From assembly GCA_040007095.1 (NCBI GenBank), contig JBDTVS010000241.1, positions 9,751-73,750 of the forward strand: a DNA stretch of 64,000 bases, written 5' to 3'. Each line of letters begins with the position of its first letter. Positions within the stretch are counted from its first letter, which is position 1. Shown piece after piece: positions 42,753 through 50,406 of the stretch. A program made the position numbers and the translations under genes. The notes below the pieces were generated by a model. That model made no database searches. It had not been told where the DNA came from and saw only the letters and a program-made list of their open reading frames with translations. The DNA is from JBDTVS01 sp040007095 (lineage in GTDB: Bacteria; Acidobacteriota; Vicinamibacteria; Vicinamibacterales; CAVVIG01).

Positions 42753-43382
42753 CTACTTTTTCTTCGGCGGCGTAATCGTCGCGCGCTGCCGCTCGTCCTC
42801 GAGGACTGCTTTCTTGTCGCCGGGGTACCAATACTCGAGGTGACACGTCTCGCAAGCGCGGTCGATGTCGCTCCCGGCCTGGAACAGGGCGTCGACGTCT
42901 TTCGCTTTCACAATCGCCAGCACCTTCAGCGCGTCGTCGCGCATTTGGTTCACGTGCCGGTTCCACAGCGCCCGGTCCTGGTCGATCTTGGCCTGGATCT
43001 GCTCAGGTGAAAGCTCCGGCGCGTTGGGGCCTATGCTCTTGTTCGTATCCCCGGGAGGCGCAACCGGACGAGGCATCTTCAGAAGGTTGGTGCTCTCGGC
43101 CAGCGTCACCGCGCCCTGACGCACCTTGGCCCAGTCGTCGTCGGTCACCGGCTTGGTGTCGACGACTCCTTTGGCAGTCACGTCGGTGCCGACCGCGTCG
43201 AAGATGTTGTCGGCGATCGGGTCGATCATGTTCTGCATCAGTTCTTTGATCGAGACATACGCCGTCAAATCACTGGGCGCGGTCTCCGCCGCGGGAAGCG
43301 ACTTCGACGTGCACGACGGCAACGCCACCGCGTTGAACAACAGCAGCCCAGCCCCGGCAAGACGTCTCCGACGAGTTCCCAT
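42753..43382 (-). CDS. Class-II-like c-type lipocytochrome
   Basis: 209 residues. Lipobox ALPSC at about residues 20-24 (signal MGTRRRRLAGAGLLLFNAVALPSC). The body parallels the 41399 product (AYVSIKELMQNMIDPIADNIFDAVG; DDWAKVRQGAVTLAESTNLLKMPR) and ends with CETCHLEYWYPGDKKA, i.e. the same CxxCHLxYWYP haem motif. The paralogues therefore flank the cupredoxin gene in convergent orientation. Its promoter (box F) lies partly within the end of the upstream PepSY gene, allowing independent expression. Confidence 0.87.
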   Translation of the reverse strand: MGTRRRRLAGAGLLLFNAVALPSCTSKSLPAAETAPSDLTAYVSIKELMQNMIDPIADNIFDAVGTDVTAKGVVDTKPVTDDDWAKVRQGAVTLAESTNLLKMPRPVAPPGDTNKSIGPNAPELSPEQIQAKIDQDRALWNRHVNQMRDDALKVLAIVKAKDVDALFQAGSDIDRACETCHLEYWYPGDKKAVLEDERQRATITPPKKK

Positions 43383-43429
43383 CAGAAGTCCCTTGAAAAA
43401 GAGCGCGGCGCACGCGCGACCTATTAGAA

Positions 43430-43484
43430 ATCCTATCCGGGATACGCGTTGGCGCGCCTGAAGAGTTTCTCAACGGCGCGTCAT
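43430..43484 (-). promoter_or_regulatory. 11-bp direct-repeat box and -10 upstream of the second lipocytochrome (site F)
   Basis: Read on the minus strand: ATGAC (43484-43480), TTGAG (43473-43469) and TTCAG (43462-43458), all 11 bp apart, then 22 bp and TAGGAT (43435-43430). The heptamer pair is CGTTGAG-AAAC-TCTTCAG, the most divergent in the first half. The upstream half-sites overlap the 3' end of the PepSY gene. The predicted transcript starts about 41 bp before the ATG. Confidence 0.65.
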
Positions 43485-45095
43485 CATGCGTCGGATCGTT
43501 TCAAAGCACCACGACTCGGCTTCGAGAGGCAGGTCATCGCCGAGTACCGCGGTCCTGGACGCCGTGCCCGACGGCGTACCCGCCAACGCACCGGTCAGCT
43601 TCCTGCCAAGGACCCTCCACGCCAGGATCAGCGACGTCAGGCAGAGCGCCGTGCCCCCCACCATGAACGTGATCACGACGATGTCCCACAGCGGTCGGTA
43701 GTTGTAGAGCCACGGAAAATCGAGCGAGTGCAGACCGTGGTACAGCCATCGGCTCATCCAATTCCTGGAACTGTAGGTGCTCACGACCCGCGCGGTCCTG
43801 GGATCGATGTAGTAGCGGGTGTGCTCGGCGTCGTGCATTTGCGCCAGGATGACCGGCAGCGGGCGCTGGCGACGTCGATCCAGGTAGTACCTGTCGTACT
43901 GCTCGAGCTTCGAAATGTCCGCCCCGCCGCTGGCCTCGGCGGCTTTCGTCACGACGTCGATGATCCGCTTGTCGTCGAACGCCTCCCGCGGTTCGCCATG
44001 GACCGGAACGACGCGCGTCTCGCCGTTCGCCAGGCTCGCGAGGTAGACCGGCTCGCCCGCGAAGGAGGTCAGCTCCAGTTCCTTGACGGCCAGATTCGGA
44101 AGCTGCGACAACGCCTCTTGGGGCAGCTTTGACGTGAAAGCTCCCAGCTGACCGCCGCGGCCTCGCAGCGCCTGGGCAATGCCGGGGCCGCCGCCGCGCC
44201 GGCCGCCACCGGCCGGACCACCGGTAGGTTGCGCCGGAAACGGATCCATCGAGAGCATGCCGCTGAACGCCCAGGTGGCGGCGCCGAGACCGAAGATGAG
44301 ACCGAACACGGTGTGCCAGCGTTTTTGCCCGCGATAGGGAATGCTTGTCGACGCGCCGCGATAGCGGTACCTCTTCCGCGGGGAATACATCCAGATGCCG
44401 ATGACGATGCCAAGAATTGCGGACACGGTCCCGATGCCCGACGACCAGATCACCACCTGGCTCCACAACGGACCGTTCTTGCGAAGGGGCGTGAAGTACA
44501 GCCAGTGCGGGATGGCGCCCAGGTACGCACCAAGCCGCGAGGCGGTGGTGGTGTATTGCACGACCTCACCCGTCGATTCCGAGATGTACAGCTGATCGCC
44601 GCCTGGCCAGGAGTACTTCCACAGCGGACGGACGTTGCGAAGCCCGCTCTGGAGAGTCCACTGATCCACCTGCTCGACCGGCTCGATCCTGGCGGCGGCC
44701 GCTGGCTGACCGGTCCAGCCGGCGGCGATGCGGTCCCTCATGTCTTTCGCGACATCGAGCTGCTGTTCACCGGTATCGGCGTAGACGATCGCTGCGCCGC
44801 CGCCGCCGCCAAAACGATAGACCGGACGGCCGTCAAACGTGTTCAGCCGGGCTTGTCCGGGTCGATCGTCGCCGACCGCAGCCGCCGCCTCGGCCGGCGA
44901 CAGCTTGATTCGGGATCCATCGAGCGCGGCGGAGTGTGCGAGCCGATCGTCCTGGCCGACGCTTGGATAGTCCCAGTACATCATGCCGATGCCTGAAGGA
45001 AACCACAGCAGGAAGATCAGGCACAGCGCGACGCCCAGCCAGCGATGGACGAAAATAGCGGATCGTTTGAGCCAACCGCTGACACCGGGCGCCAT
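43470..45095 (-). CDS. PepSY-associated transmembrane protein
   Basis: 541 residues from the ATG at 45095 (ribosome binding site GAGGAGAGAG). The N-terminal RSAIFVHRWLGVALCLIFLLWFPSGIGMMYWDYPSVG, two internal PepSY-like domains (ISESTGEVVQYTT; YYIDPRTARVVSTYSSRNWMSRWLYHGLHSLDFPWLYNYRPLWDIVV) and four membrane-spanning helices are typical of PepSY_TM proteins. These are implicated in periplasmic ferric or siderophore reduction and contain conserved His residues for haem. A Gly/Arg-rich low-complexity loop (GGPAGGGRRGGGPG) is unusual. It follows the CWC gene in one transcript under box C. A haem- or iron-linked redox role fits the neighbourhood. Confidence 0.88.
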   Translation of the reverse strand: MAPGVSGWLKRSAIFVHRWLGVALCLIFLLWFPSGIGMMYWDYPSVGQDDRLAHSAALDGSRIKLSPAEAAAAVGDDRPGQARLNTFDGRPVYRFGGGGGAAIVYADTGEQQLDVAKDMRDRIAAGWTGQPAAAARIEPVEQVDQWTLQSGLRNVRPLWKYSWPGGDQLYISESTGEVVQYTTTASRLGAYLGAIPHWLYFTPLRKNGPLWSQVVIWSSGIGTVSAILGIVIGIWMYSPRKRYRYRGASTSIPYRGQKRWHTVFGLIFGLGAATWAFSGMLSMDPFPAQPTGGPAGGGRRGGGPGIAQALRGRGGQLGAFTSKLPQEALSQLPNLAVKELELTSFAGEPVYLASLANGETRVVPVHGEPREAFDDKRIIDVVTKAAEASGGADISKLEQYDRYYLDRRRQRPLPVILAQMHDAEHTRYYIDPRTARVVSTYSSRNWMSRWLYHGLHSLDFPWLYNYRPLWDIVVITFMVGGTALCLTSLILAWRVLGRKLTGALAGTPSGTASRTAVLGDDLPLEAESWCFETIRRMMTRR

Positions 45096-45152
45096 CGCTC
45101 TCTCCTCTCTGTGCAACCTCAGGACCCTGACGGGTAGTGCGTCGAACCTCTC

Positions 45153-45365
45153 TCACGGGGTTTCGTACTGCCGCAGGCACGCCGGACACAGACAGCCGGC
45201 GTACTTCGCGCGAATCCGCGCACGTGCTGCGTCGCTCAATTCGACCGTGCTGCACCAACAGCCCGACAGCGACAGTTCGCAGGCGAACGCCTGGCCGCAC
45301 GACTCACAGACGCCAGGCCGCTTCACAACCGGGCCTGAACGGCTCCAGCCAACCTCGACCTTCAC
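45153..45365 (-). CDS. Cysteine-rich CWC-type protein
   Basis: 70 residues, start GTG at 45365. Eight cysteines are arranged as CESCGQAFAC, GCWC, and GCLCPAC, matching the small Cys-rich CWC family (CxxCG...CWC...CxC..C). These cytoplasmic proteins are predicted zinc or iron binders of unknown function. Here it is the first gene of a two-gene operon with the PepSY protein (57 bp apart), under promoter box C. Its place in a metal-related regulon suggests a metal-buffering or sensing role, which is inference. Confidence 0.82.
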   Translation of the reverse strand: MKVEVGWSRSGPVVKRPGVCESCGQAFACELSLSGCWCSTVELSDAARARIRAKYAGCLCPACLRQYETP

Positions 45366-45400
45366 AGGTTTCTCTCACGACTCTCTTGCGAATGGCCTGG

Positions 45401-45455
45401 AGTCTATCGAAGGCCTCCAGCGGCAAATCTGAAGAGTTCCTGAATTCTTTCTGAG
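45401..45455 (-). promoter_or_regulatory. 11-bp direct-repeat box and -10 upstream of the CWC/PepSY operon (site C)
   Basis: On the minus strand: CTCAG (45455-45451), TTCAG (45444-45440) and TTCAG (45433-45429), all at 11-bp steps, forming AATTCAG-GAAC-TCTTCAG. After 22 bp comes TAGACT (45406-45401). The predicted start is about 29 bp before the GTG at 45365. Confidence 0.72.
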
Positions 45456-45488
45456 CCATCGTCTGACGAGGAATTCAGGCGAGGTTGT

Positions 45489-46310
45489 CTAGTCCCTCAC
45501 AACCACTCCGAAGTAGGCGCCCTTCAGCGAGAACGTGGCCGTGTTCCACTCGCCCAGATGATTGATGTCGATGTCCCTGAAGCCGACTTGCGCGCCGACG
45601 TGCCGCGAGAAATTCCACGTGGCCGACAGGTCGATGTCGGCGATATGTCCACCGAAATGCCGATCGGCGCTGTCGGGCACGCCGAAAAACGTGACCTCTC
45701 CGGTCAGCGCAAGACGCGGCGCGGGATACACACGCACCACGCCCCCGATCGCCGGGACCGGCATGGCCTGGCGGCTCACCTCGTCGGCGAGCCCGGCCCG
45801 CAGCGCCGCCCGAACGACGGTGTGTTTCACTTCGGTCACGAAACCAACGCTGCCCCGGCGCCTGACGATGAAGTCGTATGCATAGCCGAACCGGTACGTC
45901 GTCCAGTCGAGGCTGGCGGTCGTGGGCGCACCTGCAGGGTAGGTGACGCCGCTGAAGAGAAGGTCGCGCGACAGGGGTGCCGCCGAGTCGAAATGGATGG
46001 GAATGTATTGGACCCGGAACTTGTGCCTCAATCCAGGCCGCCACGTGACCTGCAACTCGGGAAACGCCCGATCGGTCAGACCGAGATCACGCGTGAAGTC
46101 GATCCGCGTGCCTGGCAGGCCGGGAGCGTCGCTCGACACCATGACGTTGGCGCGTGTGGTCCAGTAGGCGCCCAGCGCTTCGATTCGATACATCTCCCCG
46201 GTCGGTAGATCCTGCGTCTGGCGAGGGGGATCCTGCGCGCGCGCGACTCCCGCCATCAACGACACGATGACGAGACCGATGAGCGCCCGGCACGTAACGT
46301 CGTCTCTCAT
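45489..46310 (-). CDS. Outer-membrane beta-barrel protein
   Basis: 273 residues from the ATG at 46310, which has a GGAGGG ribosome binding site 2 bp upstream; an ATG at 46358 is in frame but lacks one. The signal peptide is ALIGLVIVSLMAGVARAQD. The mature part alternates polar/hydrophobic strands (FPELQVTWRPGLRHKFRVQYIPIHFD; DWTTYRFGYAYDFIVRRRGSVGFVTEVKHTVV; RLALTGEVTFFGVPD; LSATWNFSRHVGAQVGFRDIDIN), consistent with an 8-10-stranded barrel. No named family and no repeat-box promoter. It lies between the two repeat-box-controlled operons. Confidence 0.78.
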   Translation of the reverse strand: MRDDVTCRALIGLVIVSLMAGVARAQDPPRQTQDLPTGEMYRIEALGAYWTTRANVMVSSDAPGLPGTRIDFTRDLGLTDRAFPELQVTWRPGLRHKFRVQYIPIHFDSAAPLSRDLLFSGVTYPAGAPTTASLDWTTYRFGYAYDFIVRRRGSVGFVTEVKHTVVRAALRAGLADEVSRQAMPVPAIGGVVRVYPAPRLALTGEVTFFGVPDSADRHFGGHIADIDLSATWNFSRHVGAQVGFRDIDINHLGEWNTATFSLKGAYFGVVVRD

Positions 46311-46528
46311 GACCCTCCGACCGTAGGATTGACCCAACGATAGATTCTTCCGACGCATCGTACGTCACCCGTGATGCGGTGCGCAGCGACGCGACGCCGA
46401 GTTGTGGATCGGTCTCACATTCGGTCGAAGCCTCGACGTGCTCGTGAAGGTCGACGTCGGCTTCCAACCACCGAGTCCTCATGAGCGGGGGCATCCCGTC
46501 GCATGAAAACGTGAGCGCACACGAATCA

Positions 46529-46548
46529 CGTAGTGTCCGGCTTCAGCC
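46529..46548. repeat. Solo end of the CGTAGTGTCCGGCTTCAGCC repeat
   Basis: Twenty bases identical to the right-hand end of the inverted-repeat element at 25782-25950. No second end is visible in the neighbourhood, although CTCGGCTCAGCCGTACC follows and may be a degenerate remnant. Confidence 0.6.
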
Positions 46549-46708
46549 TCGGCTCAGCCGTACCGTGGTGTTGCACCGATACATTCCGGGCAGCACACCG
46601 GGCAAGAGCAGACCGTGTTCTCGTCATCTCGCGATCTCGGTGGCGACCTCGTAGAGCGCTTGATGCGATCCACACCCCCTTACTGGTGTGGGAATCTGTC
46701 GGGACATT

Positions 46709-46763
46709 CTGACCGAAAATTCAGGGAGTCTTCAGGGGCGAACCCCAGCCGCTCGTGTATTCT
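46709..46763 (+). promoter_or_regulatory. 11-bp direct-repeat box and -10 upstream of the czc operon (site D)
   Basis: CTGAC at 46709, TTCAG at 46720 and TTCAG at 46731, in perfect 11-bp steps (AATTCAG-GGAG-TCTTCAG), followed after 22 bp by TATTCT (46758-46763). No -35 hexamer. The predicted transcript starts near 46770 and reads into the His-rich gene at 46908 after a leader of about 140 nt. Confidence 0.72.
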
Positions 46764-46907
46764 GCGACCGTGAAGAGTTGCTGTTCGAGCCGCGGGTCGG
46801 AAAACTCGGTGTGCTCGGTGTGCTCGGTGGTTGAAATTTCGAATTCCAGATCGCATCACCGGCCGTGATTGACGACCCACACGGACAGACACAATAATCG
46901 GCAGCGC

Positions 46908-47348
46908 ATGCGAACGCTTGGACGAATCATCGCCGCTTCGGCCCTGGCGCCATGGCTGGTGGTGTCGTCCGCGCTTGCACCAGAGCACGTGCACGAGGCG
47001 GGGGCTGCCGACCATCACCCCTCGGTCGCGCACCGGCACTTCTCGCCTCACGAACATCCGGGTGCTGAAGCTTCGCATCACGAGCTTGCCGACGCTTCGC
47101 ATCACGATCACGACAGTGCTGAGGTCGAAGACCCGGATGAGCAGGTGGTCTGGCTCGACCAGGTCGCCGTCGCCGAGGCTGCGCATTCATTCCCCGTCAC
47201 CCTGTTCCTCGTGACAACGCACGTCGACGTTGCGCCGGCGCCTCTCGTGCGCGTGGCGGTCGCCGTGGACGAAGCGACGCTTCCACACGGCCCGCCGCGA
47301 TCCTCCGCGTCCCTCCGCGCGCCGCCTTCCGTCCTGCCTCTGTTCTGA
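46908..47348 (+). CDS. His-rich periplasmic metal-binding protein
   Basis: 146 residues from the ATG at 46908. A signal-like N-terminus (RTLGRIIAASALAPWLVVSSAL) is followed by a His/Asp/Glu-rich stretch (EHVHEAGAADHHPS, HRHFSPHEHPGAEASHHELADASHHDHDS), about 16 His in 60 residues, then a hydrophobic segment and a Pro/Ser-rich tail. No conserved family, but such His-rich ORFs commonly precede czcCBA operons and are thought to buffer divalent cations (Zn, Co, Ni, Cu). It is followed 55 bp later by the outer-membrane factor gene. The opposite-strand open frame over the same segment looks like a shadow. Confidence 0.7.
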   Translation: MRTLGRIIAASALAPWLVVSSALAPEHVHEAGAADHHPSVAHRHFSPHEHPGAEASHHELADASHHDHDSAEVEDPDEQVVWLDQVAVAEAAHSFPVTLFLVTTHVDVAPAPLVRVAVAVDEATLPHGPPRSSASLRAPPSVLPLF

Positions 47349-47403
47349 CCTGACGGCTCCGCCCGTCGTCTGCCTGGTCGTACTCCGTTCATCTCGAGGT
47401 GTT

Positions 47404-48627
47404 ATGCGTGCTGTGGTGATCTGCGCCACGTTCGCGGCCGTCGCGCTCCCGTCTCTGGTGGGCGCACAGTCGCTGACTCTGACCGAATCCGAAGCCCTGG
47501 CGCGGCTGTCCGCCGATAGTCCTCGCGTCCGCGCCGCACGCGCCAGCATCGACATCGCGCGCGTGGACGTGCTGACGGCGGGCCGCTGGCCGAATCCGAG
47601 GGTCACTTTCGATCGAGAGTCGGTCGCCGGCATCACCGAGAACATGGTGATGGTGGCGCAGCCGCTCCCCATCACGGGTCGGAGAAGACTGGAGGTCGAT
47701 GCCGCCTCCGCGCTGGTGGATGCCAGTGCACACCGCAGCGACGACGACGTACGGAGACTTCGGGCCGACCTTCGGCTCGCCTTCGCCGACCTGGTCGCCG
47801 CCCAGACACGCGAACACGAATTGGCGGCGGCCGGCGATCGGCTGCGAGGCCTGGCGGACGTGCTGGCCAAGCGCGAGGCGGCCGGAGATGCCGCAGGCTT
47901 CGATCGCCTCCGCGCCGAACGCGAAACGCTTGAAATCGATGCGGATCGGGCGGCGGTAGAAATCGATCGGGCACGGGCGCAAGGGATCCTCGCGGGTTTC
48001 TTCGCCGATCTACCCGAGCCGTCGCGCCTGATTGCTGCTGGAATCTCAAATGCCCCGGTCGCGGTCCCTCCAGTCGAGGCTCTGGTCGAAAGCGCCGAGG
48101 CCGCCCGGGGAGAGATCCTCGCCTTGCGACGAGAAATCGAAGCCGCTCGGTTCTCCGCGCGCGCCGCCGACCGCCGGCTGATTCCTGAGCCGGAACTCGT
48201 GGCGGGCACGAAGTCGTCGACGTTCGGTGGCGGAGACATCGGCAGCGTGGTGACGTTGCACGCCACGATTCCTCTATTCGACCGCGCCCGCCCCGAACGT
48301 GCGCTCGCCGTCGCAAGAGGCGCGCAGGCAGAAGCGCGGCTGAGCGCATTCCGCCTGGCGCTGCGCGGACAGATCGCCGCGCTGCGCGGCGTCGTTGTCG
48401 CGCGACGCACGGCAGCCGAGCGATACCGCGCCCAGGCGATTGCCAGCGCGGATCAAGTCGAACGCATCGCGCAGATCAGTTACGACGCGGGCGAGCGGGG
48501 AATTCTGGAGCTCCTCGACGCCTATCGAACCGGCGGGACCGCCAGAATCCGCCAGGCGGCGCTCGACGCGGCCGTTCGGCAAGCCGAAATCGAGCTCGAA
48601 TTTGCCAGTGGCTGGGAGATTCCATAA
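47404..48627 (+). CDS. czcC: Outer-membrane factor of an RND metal-efflux system (TolC/CzcC-like)
   Basis: 407 residues. Signal peptide MRAVVICATFAAVALPSLVGAQ, then two TolC-type coiled-coil halves (LTLTESEALARLSADSPRVRAARASIDIARVDVLTAGRWPNPRVTF; DVLAKREAAGDAAGFDRLRAERETLEIDADRAAVEIDRARAQG; ALRREIEAARFSARAADRRL). Shorter than TolC but typical of the CzcC branch. The ATG at 47404 has a GAGGTG ribosome binding site. The adaptor and pump genes follow without gaps, giving a complete C-B-A operon; the metal cannot be assigned from this subunit. Confidence 0.85.
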   Translation: MRAVVICATFAAVALPSLVGAQSLTLTESEALARLSADSPRVRAARASIDIARVDVLTAGRWPNPRVTFDRESVAGITENMVMVAQPLPITGRRRLEVDAASALVDASAHRSDDDVRRLRADLRLAFADLVAAQTREHELAAAGDRLRGLADVLAKREAAGDAAGFDRLRAERETLEIDADRAAVEIDRARAQGILAGFFADLPEPSRLIAAGISNAPVAVPPVEALVESAEAARGEILALRREIEAARFSARAADRRLIPEPELVAGTKSSTFGGGDIGSVVTLHATIPLFDRARPERALAVARGAQAEARLSAFRLALRGQIAALRGVVVARRTAAERYRAQAIASADQVERIAQISYDAGERGILELLDAYRTGGTARIRQAALDAAVRQAEIELEFASGWEIP

Positions 48628-50406
48628 ATGACGACTCGCACCCGACTCGTGAACTGTCATCTCGAAATCACTACCCGCCGCTTGGTTGTCGCGCCCGGAA
48701 AGAGTGCGATCAACACAAGAGTCAAACGGTGGCTGTTCAGCGGATATCGGCCACTCGTGTCTCGCGTTGAAGATTCGGTGACACGTGTTCTGGAGCGCAG
48801 CGCCCGGCTGGTCGGACGCGACGACCGAGAAGACCAGAAATATTTGAGAAGGTCGACCTACTTCCAACTCGGTTCACTGGCGTGCGCGACGCTCGTGCTC
48901 ATGTCAGGCGCAATCGCGTGCCGGCCCCAGGTCAAACCTCCCGAGGCGGAAACGCCGACGCTCAACCTCACCAACTGGACCGACAAAACCGAGCTGTACA
49001 TGGAATACCCGCCGCTCACCGCGGGAAAAACAGCGCTCTTCGCGGTCCATCTGACGAGGATGGACGACTTCAAACCGGTGACCGCCGGGAAGGCGCGAAT
49101 CGAGCTCACGCCGGACGCCGGAGGGCAGCCGACCGCGATCACCGGCCCGGAGCCGTCGCGACCCGGCGCGTTCAGGGTCGAAGGCGCGGTCCCGACGGCG
49201 GGACGGTATCGCTGGTCGCTTGTGCTCGAGGCCCCGGGACTCACCGACCGGCACGATCTCGGAACCGTCACCGTGTTCGCCGACGAAAGCACCGCCCTGG
49301 CTGACGCCGCCAAGCGGCCGCCCGACGACGCAACGGCCATCGCGTATTTGAAAGAACAGCAGTGGACGAACGAGTTCGGGACGGCGGCGGTGCAAGAGAC
49401 CGACGTACGAGCCTCGATTCGGGTGCCGGCCACCGTCGAAGTGCTGCCTGGCGGCGAGGCGATCGTCGCGGCGCCGGCGCCGGGACGATTTCGAGCCGAC
49501 ACGCTGGCCGACGTGGGCGATCTGGTGACAGCTGGACAGGCGCTCGGACATTTGGAGCCCCGGCTGACGGCCGGCGACGATCGCGCCACGCTCGCTGCCG
49601 GAGTCGCCGAGGGACAGGCGGCGCTCGAAGCCGCGGGCGCTGAACTGGCTCGCGCTGAGCGTCTGCTGGCCGACAAGGCGGTCCCCGCGCGACGAGTGGA
49701 AGATGGAAAGCGGGCGGCAACGGTCGCCGAAGCCCGTCTCCGCGCCGCGGAGGCGCGGCTCGCCCAGCGCGACGAAACCCTGCGGACCGGCGGCGGCGCG
49801 GCGGCAGGCAACGCGTTCGTGCTGCACGCGCCAATCGCCGGACGGATCGTCGAGGTCAACGCGACCTTGGGCGCGTCCTACGACGAAGGAGTGGCACTCT
49901 TCAAAATCGCCCGCACCGACGCGGTCGAGCTCAGGGCGGACGTGCCGGCAGCCGACACCGCCAGGGTGCGAGGGCTGGTCGCGGTGGCGCTGGAGCTGCC
50001 AGGCCGTCCGAATCCCCTGATGCTCCGATTCCACCACGTCCACGACCCCGGCGTGCTCGATCCCACAACCAAAGCACTGGCGCTTCAGATGGAGGTCGCC
50101 AACGGCAATGGCGATCTGCTGATTGGCCAGGCCGGCACGGCCATCCTCTACACCGGGGGCACAGACCGGATGCCAGCGATCTCGAAAGCGGCCGTACTCA
50201 TGGAAGCCGGACGCCCGTACGTATTCGTGCAGACCGGAGGCGAGCGATTTGCCCGCCGATTCGTCGAGATCGCGGCGCGCGACGGCGACCTCGTCGGGAT
50301 CAAGAGCGGCGTGAAGGCAGGTGAACGCGTGGTCGTTCGCGGCGCGTACGACGTGCAGTTGGCATCGGCCGCCAAGGGCCTGCCGGCCGAAGGGCACGTG
50401 CACTGA
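48628..50406 (+). CDS. czcB: RND efflux periplasmic adaptor (CzcB-like) with long N-terminal part
   Basis: 592 residues. The core is an adaptor: biotinyl-lipoyl-like half (VEVLPGGEAIVAAPAPGRFRAD), an alpha-hairpin (DRATLAAGVAEGQAALEAAGAELARAERLLADKAVPARR...AARAEARLAQRDE), the second lipoyl half (FVLHAPIAGRIVEVNATLGASYDEGVALFKIA), and a C-terminal beta-barrel and membrane-proximal domain. Between the signal and the core is an extra Ig-like domain (TNWTDKTELYMEYPPLTAGKTALFAVHLT). The first ~75 residues before the hydrophobic LACATLVLMSGAIAC segment (lipobox-like) look atypical, so the true start may be near 48844 (TTG) or later. It starts directly after the czcC stop and overlaps czcA by 1 bp. 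Confidence 0.85.
   Translation: MTTRTRLVNCHLEITTRRLVVAPGKSAINTRVKRWLFSGYRPLVSRVEDSVTRVLERSARLVGRDDREDQKYLRRSTYFQLGSLACATLVLMSGAIACRPQVKPPEAETPTLNLTNWTDKTELYMEYPPLTAGKTALFAVHLTRMDDFKPVTAGKARIELTPDAGGQPTAITGPEPSRPGAFRVEGAVPTAGRYRWSLVLEAPGLTDRHDLGTVTVFADESTALADAAKRPPDDATAIAYLKEQQWTNEFGTAAVQETDVRASIRVPATVEVLPGGEAIVAAPAPGRFRADTLADVGDLVTAGQALGHLEPRLTAGDDRATLAAGVAEGQAALEAAGAELARAERLLADKAVPARRVEDGKRAATVAEARLRAAEARLAQRDETLRTGGGAAAGNAFVLHAPIAGRIVEVNATLGASYDEGVALFKIARTDAVELRADVPAADTARVRGLVAVALELPGRPNPLMLRFHHVHDPGVLDPTTKALALQMEVANGNGDLLIGQAGTAILYTGGTDRMPAISKAAVLMEAGRPYVFVQTGGERFARRFVEIAARDGDLVGIKSGVKAGERVVVRGAYDVQLASAAKGLPAEGHVH

Larger units (their letters stand above)
46311..46907. other. Non-coding divergent region, about 600 bp
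   Basis: I see no convincing gene here. It holds the minus-strand start region of the beta-barrel gene, one end-motif of the 25782-25950 repeat family (46529-46548), the regulatory box D with its -10 (46709-46763), and a short GTGTGCTCG tandem near 46810-46830. The last ~140 bp would be the leader of the czc operon transcript. Confidence 0.6.

Noticed and set aside
46680..47186. Minus-strand open frame opposite the His-rich gene
   Set aside because: It overlaps the regulatory box and the His-rich reading frame; Arg/His-rich composition without family resemblance.
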